DNA from: Candidatus Cloacimonadota bacterium
GTDB taxonomy: Bacteria > Cloacimonadota > Cloacimonadia > Cloacimonadales > Cloacimonadaceae
Direction: 5' to 3'
DNA length: 12,318 nucleotides
Assembly (NCBI GenBank): GCA_023230795.1
Contig: JALNWR010000071.1
Location: 1 to 12,318 of the forward strand
The number at the start of each line of letters is the position of its first letter. The stretch's first letter is position 1. The notes under the pieces are model-generated. The model ran no database searches, was not told the origin of the DNA, and saw only the letters and a list, made by a program, of their open reading frames with translations. The position numbers were made by a program, and so were the translations under genes. Below are positions 7,513-12,318 of the stretch, in pieces.

Positions 7513-8489
7513 TATTTCCCCAAATAGTCGTCGATGGTGATCTGGATGCCGGGAATGGTAAAGTGCGGCTTTTGCCCCAGCTTTTCTATAGCTTTGTAAT
7601 ATCCTTGCACGTCGTAAAACCAACTTTTAGAGATCAGTTCAAAGCGGCTGATAAAAAGCTCGTTCTTGCACAGCCGGGAGAGCTTCTCACCAAAGCTGAA
7701 AAACACCCTGTCCACCTTCAGCAGAGAAGGATAGTTCTTTTTATGCAATTGCCGGGAAATGAAGTTTACCAGAGCGCTGAGCTGCACCGGCTCCCGATCT
7801 GCTACATTCCAGACCAGGCCGCTCTCAAAACCTTTGCCCAGACAGAGCTTGAAGGCAAGCACCAGGGCATCGATATGACACAGATGAATCCAGATGCGTT
7901 TGTTGATCAAGGGGAATTGGTAGCGCGCCACCAGCTTAACCAATTGATAGGGAAAGCCATGGTCACCTTTGCCATAAGTAATGCTGGGACGGATGATAGC
8001 TGCTTTGAGCCCATGCAAAATAGCCTTTCCAATGATCTTCTCCGCTTCTATCTTGGTATAATGGTAGTAGTTATCAGGGTTTTTCTGGCTTTGGTAATTT
8101 GCCGGAAGTTCATTGGGGATGGCGCCATACACGCCCACTGAGCTACAGAAGATCAGCCTGGCATCATGTTTCAGGCAATAGTCCACCATCTGCTCTGTGC
8201 TGCTGACATTGCTGCGATAATACTCTTCCTGGGAAGCTTTTCGGCCTCCCCTCAGCGCTCCGATATGCATGATAGTGTCAAAATCTGAGCTTTGCAGATA
8301 GTCCCTCAAGCCTGCGGTGTCGCTAAGGCTCAATTCCTTGAACGTGACCTTGTCTGAAAACTCCTGATATCTTTTGGCTTCGGTCTTGGGCCGCAGCAAG
8401 GCTGTGATATCATGACCCTCATTGATGATCTTACGGAGTACTGCAAAGCCCACAAAGCCGGTGATGCCTGTAATGAGCAGCTTAGCCAA
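7512..8489 (-). CDS. NAD-dependent epimerase/dehydratase (extended SDR family)
   Basis: A 325-residue protein with an N-terminal Rossmann fold. The dinucleotide motif is GITGFVG (8-14), with MHIGALRGG (74-82), the serine strand LIFCSSVGVYG (112-122) and the catalytic YxxxK (Tyr142, Lys146 in YYHYTK). IIRPSITYG is also typical of nucleotide-sugar epimerases and dehydratases. The C-terminal substrate domain is less conserved, so the exact reaction (sugar epimerase, dehydratase, reductase, or a 3-beta-HSD-like activity) cannot be fixed. The start is TTG at 8489, with GGAGG four bases upstream lying inside the end of the PHP gene; the two genes overlap by eight bases. The stop overlaps the next ATG by one base. 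Confidence 0.87.
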   Translation of the reverse strand: MAKLLITGITGFVGFAVLRKIINEGHDITALLRPKTEAKRYQEFSDKVTFKELSLSDTAGLRDYLQSSDFDTIMHIGALRGGRKASQEEYYRSNVSSTEQMVDYCLKHDARLIFCSSVGVYGAIPNELPANYQSQKNPDNYYHYTKIEAEKIIGKAILHGLKAAIIRPSITYGKGDHGFPYQLVKLVARYQFPLINKRIWIHLCHIDALVLAFKLCLGKGFESGLVWNVADREPVQLSALVNFISRQLHKKNYPSLLKVDRVFFSFGEKLSRLCKNELFISRFELISKSWFYDVQGYYKAIEKLGQKPHFTIPGIQITIDDYLGK

Positions 8490-9264
8490 AGAGCCTCCGC
8501 ATTATGCTCTTTTTGCGGTGATTGCGAGGACGCTTCACTATTACATAAGAGTATTTAATCGCCTCGCCGTTGCTAATCCTGGCAGGATGATCCCTGGTAA
8601 GCAAATCTGCGGTATGGTCATCGATCCGCTTTCCGATCAGCTTGCTGGCCTCAACCAGAGCCCCATATTCCCCTTTCACATGATCATCGGAAGCCAAAAA
8701 GTGCGTCCAGCCATTTTCCAGCAAAGTCCAGGCTGTTTGCCTGACTTTCTCACCATAAAAGCCCAAAAACGCCCCGGCATTGCTTTGAATATAGACATTC
8801 TTATCCACCAGATCGCGAGCCTTGCTGGGTTTGTGCATGATGCTTACATATCGCTCGGCATGAGCCAGGATCGGCTTGTATCCAGCCCTGAGCAGAGGAT
8901 ATACATTGGCGTAAAAATCTGTGGGTAGGCCATTTAGTTCGCTTTCAATCAATACATAGCGGCTATCGCCCATAGTGAGGGAATGCTCCTGGATATCTTC
9001 CTGGATTCCAGGCTGGATAAAGACTTCAAAGCCGCTTTCTATCTCAATCTGAAGTCCTGCTGTTTGGGCCTGCTCACGCAAATTATTTAGCTTTTCATCG
9101 TATTCCCCGCGGGTATATTGATAATGCCCCCGAAAATAGTGAGAAGTAAGATATATCTTGCTTACGCCGAGCTCTTCAGCTTGTTTGAGCTGCTGCAGAC
9201 TTTGCTCGGCAGAAGCAGAGCCGTCATCTATATTTGGTAAGATGTGGCTATGGATATCTATCAT
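8482..9264 (-). CDS. CpsB/YwqE-type PHP-family phosphatase
   Basis: A 260-residue metal-dependent phosphatase of the PHP superfamily. The N-terminus MIDIHSHILPNIDDGS is the classic signature. Predicted metal ligands are His5, His7, Asp14, His42, Glu80, Glu107, His135 (AHAERY) and Asp193/His195 (ASDDH), in the spacing known for pneumococcal CpsB. Homologues dephosphorylate tyrosine kinases that control capsule or exopolysaccharide export. No kinase or polysaccharide export gene is in the window, so a role on another phosphoester is possible. The last 17 residues are strongly basic (RPRNHRKKSIMRRLFG), an uncommon tail that may contact membrane or nucleic acid. The ATG lies 3 bases after the prenyl synthase stop with only a weak ribosome site, so translation is likely coupled. 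Confidence 0.9.
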   Translation of the reverse strand: MIDIHSHILPNIDDGSASAEQSLQQLKQAEELGVSKIYLTSHYFRGHYQYTRGEYDEKLNNLREQAQTAGLQIEIESGFEVFIQPGIQEDIQEHSLTMGDSRYVLIESELNGLPTDFYANVYPLLRAGYKPILAHAERYVSIMHKPSKARDLVDKNVYIQSNAGAFLGFYGEKVRQTAWTLLENGWTHFLASDDHVKGEYGALVEASKLIGKRIDDHTADLLTRDHPARISNGEAIKYSYVIVKRPRNHRKKSIMRRLFG

Positions 9265-9267
9265 TTC

Positions 9268-10158
9268 TTAAGGCAATTTTTCCGCGATCATTTGAATGAA
9301 CTCTTGAAGTGCGGCGTTATTTGGAAAAGCATCGAGACTGCTGGAAGATTCCTCCAGCATTTTCTCCACTTGCTTACGAGCCTTGTCAAAGCCTAAAAGT
9401 CCGGTATAGCCGCTCTTGGCTGCAGGCACATAATCTTCTGAAAAATCCAGGTCTTCACCACCGCGGACATAATCCTTGCTGATATCTGCAATCATCTGAT
9501 AGGCCATACCCAGATTCATGGCATAGTCATTCATAATTTGCCGGGTATCATCATCTGCCGAAGCCAGGATGCACGCAATATCCGAGCTGGCCAAAAGCAA
9601 AGACCCCACCTTCTTCATATCTATATAGCGAAGGGTATTGATCTTCATCACTCTGCGTTTGCTGGCCAAAGCCACCGCCTGTCCGCCTATCAGGCCATAA
9701 CTCTTGCTATTGATGGCAAGGCTGCGAATGGCAAGATTGGCAGCGGCCGGGTCCTTAATCTGGCTAATGAGCTCAAAAGCCAGAGTATAAAGCGCATCTC
9801 CAGCCAGGATCGCGATCGCATTCCCATATTCCTGATGAATGGCAGGCTGCCCCCGACGCTCTTTCTTATTCATCACGCTGGGCAGATCATCATGAATCAG
9901 CCCTGCATTGTGGACAAGCTCCACCGCACAGGCTGCATGAATCGCATCCGGCATTAGTTTGTTGTTTTTCTTCATGCCTGTCAGCACATCAAAAATGGAG
10001 ATCAATAGCAGGGGGCGCCATCTCTTCCCACCAGGAATCACGGCCTTGACCATCGCTTCTTTCAGCTGCCCTGCATAACGTTTATCAAAATCTAACGCCG
10101 CATTCAGGCCATCGTCTATCATCTGCATTCTTGTCTCAAAATATTTCTGTAACAGCAA
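9268..10158 (-). CDS. Isoprenyl diphosphate synthase homologue with degenerate catalytic motifs
   Basis: A 296-residue protein of the trans-prenyltransferase fold, similar in length to FPP/GGPP synthases (IspA type). Conserved elements are GGKRWRP (43-49), HNAGLIHDDLPS (83-94), RRG (101-103), GNAIAILAGDALYTLAFEL (112-130) and GGQ (158-160). Several active-site residues are changed. The first Asp-rich motif, normally DDxxxxD, reads DDLPSVM (Asp90, Asp91, Met96) and is followed by NKKERRG. The second, normally DDxxD, reads ADISK (224-228). GGQxxD reads GGQAVA, and the usual K-T-G is K-V-G (183-185). I confirmed these by translating the DNA directly. The protein may be a regulatory or non-catalytic subunit, or an enzyme with altered substrate. 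The start is TTG at 10158, 7 bases after GGGAG. It heads the seven-gene run behind a palindromic promoter. Confidence 0.88.
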   Translation of the reverse strand: MLLQKYFETRMQMIDDGLNAALDFDKRYAGQLKEAMVKAVIPGGKRWRPLLLISIFDVLTGMKKNNKLMPDAIHAACAVELVHNAGLIHDDLPSVMNKKERRGQPAIHQEYGNAIAILAGDALYTLAFELISQIKDPAAANLAIRSLAINSKSYGLIGGQAVALASKRRVMKINTLRYIDMKKVGSLLLASSDIACILASADDDTRQIMNDYAMNLGMAYQMIADISKDYVRGGEDLDFSEDYVPAAKSGYTGLLGFDKARKQVEKMLEESSSSLDAFPNNAALQEFIQMIAEKLP

Positions 10159-10212
10159 TGTCTTTCTCCCTTGTCAGACATGATAATACATGTATTTCAC
10201 CTGACCATATCA

Positions 10213-10240
10213 CGTATATAATATTCTTAAGTTCTGTCAA
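10213..10240 (-). promoter_or_regulatory. Promoter of the seven-gene prenyl synthase operon
   Basis: On the minus strand a perfect TTGACA (10240-10235) is followed after 16 bases by TATACG (10218-10213), within AT-rich DNA; overlapping TATATA and TATTAT boxes are closer. The predicted start of transcription is roughly 40-50 bases before the TTG start codon at 10158. The -35 box lies inside the palindrome at 10230-10259. The -10 is imperfect, so the exact box is uncertain. Confidence 0.5.
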
Positions 10241-10259
10241 GAAATTTCTGGACAGAACT
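10230..10259. promoter_or_regulatory. 30-base palindrome overlapping the -35 box, probable operator
   Basis: AGTTCTGTC (10230-10238) and its exact complement GACAGAACT (10251-10259) flank a centre that is itself palindromic (GAAATTTC, 10241-10248). Fourteen of fifteen base pairs match; only 10239/10250 fails. The size and symmetry fit a dimeric regulator site, and its overlap with TTGACA would let a bound protein block RNA polymerase. No T-run follows on either strand, which argues against an intrinsic terminator for the ferredoxin gene ending at 10286. Confidence 0.6.
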
Positions 10260-10285
10260 ACCTTTTCGCTGAAAACGCTGCAATA

Positions 10286-10918
10286 TCAAAGAGCTGGATG
10301 AATAACCCCCACCGGACAGCCTCTGAACTTATCAGGTTCCAGCCCAGCGCAGATTCCGCAGTTCGTGCATTTCTCAGGATCGATATAAGCTTTACCACCC
10401 TGGTATGAGATGGCATCTTCAGGACATACTCTCAGGCATCGGTTGCAGGTAATGCAGCCTTCGGCATCAACTACGTAATGGGCATTTCGCTCTGGATTTT
10501 CTATAGCTTGCGTGCTTTCCACGTCTATTGAGCTTGCTTCTTGAGACTGCTTATCCTGAACTTCCGGGGTTTTTTCCAGGCTCTTTGCAGGAGGGTTTAC
10601 TGGAGCTTGCGCAGCTTCAGTTTGGATGGGCGCAGGATTTGCTTCAGGCTCTTCCTGGGCAATAGTATCGGTTTGAAGAAGGTCTTCTGGCGGATAAACA
10701 TCTTCCCAGGGAATGGCGATAAAACCATCTACACAGCGGCGGCAACCGATGCATTTGATGCTGTCTATGACGGCTTTGCCATCTTTCATGGTGATGGCAT
10801 TTACGGGGCAGACTTCTTGCTCTTCCCCGAAGGTTATTCTGCCGGTCAAGCTCAATATCTGAATAATCACTATGGCCAAAAGCAGGATGATAATGATGAT
10901 TTGTAAAGCTCGTTTCAT
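10286..10918 (-). CDS. Membrane-anchored ferredoxin with three predicted 4Fe-4S clusters
   Basis: A 210-residue protein. Residues 4-24 form one hydrophobic anchor after MKR. The first redox domain has a lone CP (Cys37, CPVNAIT) and a later CIGCRRC (Cys56, 59, 62) with Phe where the fourth Cys would be. In a two-cluster ferredoxin these are the four ligands of one cluster, so this domain has kept one cluster and lost the other. Residues 85-148 are a linker rich in Pro, Glu, Gln and Ala. The C-terminal domain is a full two-cluster ferredoxin: CITCNRCLRVCP (155-166) and CTNCGIC (184-190) with Cys201 after an enlarged gap. Twelve cluster cysteines suggest three clusters. ATG at 10918 has GGAGG six bases before it and overlaps the upstream stop as ATGA; an in-frame extension to 10987 is not needed. 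It probably passes electrons with the adjacent membrane polyferredoxin. Sidedness is not determined. Confidence 0.87.
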   Translation of the reverse strand: MKRALQIIIIILLLAIVIIQILSLTGRITFGEEQEVCPVNAITMKDGKAVIDSIKCIGCRRCVDGFIAIPWEDVYPPEDLLQTDTIAQEEPEANPAPIQTEAAQAPVNPPAKSLEKTPEVQDKQSQEASSIDVESTQAIENPERNAHYVVDAEGCITCNRCLRVCPEDAISYQGGKAYIDPEKCTNCGICAGLEPDKFRGCPVGVIHPAL

Positions 10919-11682
10919 GAGTTCCTCCGCTGAGATATGGTTCCGGGTTTTGGGCAGGCATCCAGGCATTTGCGGCAGTGGATGCAATCCAGAGAATCTA
11001 CATATTCGTCATTTAGTATCTCCAGATTCATAGGGCAATTTTTTGCGCAGAGGCCGCAATCTATACAGCGCTCCAGATTGCGATGTATCTTGCGGCGGGG
11101 AATGCCAAAAAGCTCACCCAGCTTTTGCGATAGATTCAGCAGAGCCGCATAGGGACACAGAAATCTGCACCAAAAGCGCTGCAGGAATATCGATCCAATA
11201 ATTATGATAGCAAGGGTGATCAGCCCTCCCAAAGCTAAAGTGGGCAAACGTGATAAGGTATAAAAGGGACAGAAATTCGTATATATCCAGGACAGGCCTA
11301 CTATCACGAGGATGAAGGTAAGGGCTAATACCCAGTATTTGAGTTTGGAAAAAGTGCGTTCATGAAAGTAAGGTATCTGGCGGGCTCCCTTCTTTCTAAA
11401 GAGAGCATACAGACCTTCCTGGAAAGTGCCCAAAGGACAGATATATCCGCAGAAGATGCGTCCCCAGAACATGGAGATCAGCATAAAGGCAAGACCCAGC
11501 ACTATGCCCAGAGCGGCTACCTGCAAAGAAAGGCTGAAGAAGTTACCCTTGAGCATGCCAAAGCAGATTACAGCATAGGGGCAGACATTGTGGATGGACT
11601 TTTTACCGGCTACGATCACAAAGCTGAGGATGCCAAGAGAAAGCAGAAACACGATCAGCTGTATAATATTGCGCTTTTTCAT
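10915..11682 (-). CDS. NapH/CcoG-like 4Fe-4S membrane polyferredoxin
   Basis: A 255-residue integral membrane iron-sulfur protein. Hydrophobic segments lie at about 7-25, 52-71, 116-134 and 148-168. Cysteine motifs typical of the NapH/MauN/CcoG group are FCGYICPLG (77-85) and FWCRFLCPYAALL (170-182), plus single VCPYAVIC (33-40) and FCPF (137-140). The C-terminal cytosolic part has two full 4Fe-4S motifs, CIDCGLCAKNCP (206-217) and CIHCRKCLDACP (233-244). Family members pass electrons across or along the membrane to quinone, reductase or maturation partners. It is tightly placed between a 2-oxoacid:ferredoxin oxidoreductase subunit and an anchored ferredoxin, with 4-base ATGA overlaps on both sides. 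No nitrate reductase or cytochrome oxidase gene is present, so NapH or CcoG function as such is unlikely. Confidence 0.88.
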   Translation of the reverse strand: MKKRNIIQLIVFLLSLGILSFVIVAGKKSIHNVCPYAVICFGMLKGNFFSLSLQVAALGIVLGLAFMLISMFWGRIFCGYICPLGTFQEGLYALFRKKGARQIPYFHERTFSKLKYWVLALTFILVIVGLSWIYTNFCPFYTLSRLPTLALGGLITLAIIIIGSIFLQRFWCRFLCPYAALLNLSQKLGELFGIPRRKIHRNLERCIDCGLCAKNCPMNLEILNDEYVDSLDCIHCRKCLDACPKPGTISQRRNS

Positions 11683-12318
11683 GAGCGTGACCTGAGCAGT
11701 GCCTTACGCTGATCCAAGGTGAGGGACTCTCCTCCCACTTTGATCTGCTTGTGATACACCGGAAGAGATTCCTGACGGTAAATCCCCAGATAGATAGGCT
11801 CTTTGGACTTGGCCAGCTTCCTGGCTTCTTCCTCTTCCTGGGGGATAGCGTCCATGATCTGGCAATGCTCGTTATAGAGTTGATAAGTATTGTTATAGCT
11901 CACACAGGGCTGCAGGACTTCCACAAAAGAGAAACCCGGGTGCTTGATAGCCTGAAGGATGATCTGGCTCAGATGTTCTATTTTGGCGCTATAGCTGCGG
12001 GCTACAAAGCTGGCCCCTGCCTCCATCATAAGCGTAATGGGCGTAAAAGGTCTTTCCACGTTTCCCATCGGGGTAGTAGGTCCCCTAAATCCTGGCGTAG
12101 AAAGAGGAGATGTCTGACCCGTAGTAAGCCCATAATTACCGTTATTGTGTAAGATCAAGGTAAGATCGATGTTACGTTTGGCAGCAAAAAGGGTGTGCTC
12201 AAGCCCTTCGCCGAGGCTATCGCCATCTCCGCCAAAGACTATCACTTTGAGCTTGGGATTGGCCAATTGGATTCCGCTGGCTGTAGCCAGAGCCCGGCCA
12301 TGCAAACCATAGATTCCA
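11679..12318 (-). CDS. 2-oxoacid:ferredoxin oxidoreductase, beta (thiamine diphosphate) subunit, C-terminal part
   Basis: 212 residues are visible; the 5' end is outside the window, since the frame stays open to the edge with GIYGLHGRALATASG. The thiamine diphosphate/Mg site is seen as GGDGD (visible residues 29-33) followed 25 residues later by NN (58-59) and NYGLTTGQTSP (61-71), the usual beta-subunit pattern. With its alpha subunit, expected upstream, it oxidatively decarboxylates a 2-oxoacid to acyl-CoA and reduces ferredoxin in the cytosol. Whether the substrate is 2-oxoglutarate, pyruvate, a branched-chain or an aryl oxoacid cannot be told from this fragment. Its stop overlaps the polyferredoxin start as ATGA, linking oxoacid oxidation to a membrane redox carrier. 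Confidence 0.92.
   Translation of the reverse strand, partial: GIYGLHGRALATASGIQLANPKLKVIVFGGDGDSLGEGLEHTLFAAKRNIDLTLILHNNGNYGLTTGQTSPLSTPGFRGPTTPMGNVERPFTPITLMMEAGASFVARSYSAKIEHLSQIILQAIKHPGFSFVEVLQPCVSYNNTYQLYNEHCQIMDAIPQEEEEARKLAKSKEPIYLGIYRQESLPVYHKQIKVGGESLTLDQRKALLRSRS

Noticed and set aside
7513..7623. Upstream extension of the methyltransferase by 37 residues
   Set aside because: It would overlap the SDR gene by over 100 bases; the TAATG junction with GGGG upstream marks 7512 as the start, and the extension lacks fold-like sequence.
7563..8141. A 192-codon open frame on the plus strand
   Set aside because: It lies wholly antisense to the SDR gene, has no ribosome site and a composition typical of a shadow frame.
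5660..10158. A hopanoid (Hpn) cluster, suggested by HpnA-like SDR, HpnL-like membrane protein and prenyl synthase
   Set aside because: No squalene/hopene cyclase, HpnC/D/E or radical SAM HpnH is present, and the prenyl synthase looks catalytically altered; the resemblance is at superfamily level only.
10230..10259. Terminator for the ferredoxin gene
   Set aside because: The stem is AT-rich at its centre and no T-run follows on the minus strand; overlap with TTGACA fits an operator better.
10919..10987. N-terminal extension of the anchored ferredoxin
   Set aside because: The ATG at 10918 has GGAGG at ideal spacing and an ATGA overlap, and gives a standard membrane-anchor N-terminus.

Overview
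The window reads as chromosome of an anaerobic bacterium, probably of the FCB group. Candidatus Cloacimonadota or a close relative is my best guess, but no sequence comparison was possible. The pointers are: a gingipain-type C25 protease with its propeptide, two LVIVD-repeat surface propellers, the [FeFe]-hydrogenase maturase HydE, a 2-oxoacid:ferredoxin oxidoreductase, membrane polyferredoxins, moderate GC content and very tight gene packing. Every supported gene is on the minus strand, so transcription runs from high to low coordinates.

Right end (12318 to 10286): a redox module. The 3' part of a thiamine-diphosphate beta subunit of a 2-oxoacid:ferredoxin oxidoreductase is followed, with two successive 4-base ATGA overlaps, by a NapH/CcoG-like membrane polyferredoxin and a membrane-anchored three-cluster ferredoxin. 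The overlaps imply coupled translation, and the order suggests that electrons from oxoacid oxidation are passed to or through the membrane.

Middle (10285 to 3747): a 30-base near-perfect palindrome overlaps a consensus -35 box ahead of a seven-gene run with junctions of +3, -8, -1, -4, -17 and +13 bases. The genes are an isoprenyl-diphosphate-synthase homologue that has lost several catalytic aspartates, a CpsB/YwqE-type PHP phosphatase, an extended SDR epimerase/dehydratase, a class I methyltransferase, a YbhN/MprF-type membrane protein, an orphan MoxR AAA+ ATPase and a secreted LVIVD propeller. The set resembles an envelope lipid or polyprenyl-linked glycan pathway, but its product cannot be read from the sequence. 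Three of the seven genes appear to use non-ATG starts (TTG, TTG, GTG).

Left part (3746 to 1): a 322-base gene-free spacer carries a nested palindrome. It is followed by hydE, an LVIVD-repeat lipoprotein that ends in a clear Rho-independent terminator, and the 5' part of the C25 protease gene, which runs off the left edge before its catalytic His/Cys. The two LVIVD proteins flank hydE and look like divergent paralogues.

The observations most worth checking are the degenerate prenyl synthase heading the seven-gene operon, the palindrome over its promoter, and the oxidoreductase/polyferredoxin coupling. I saw no tRNA, rRNA, CRISPR array, insertion sequence or phage gene.
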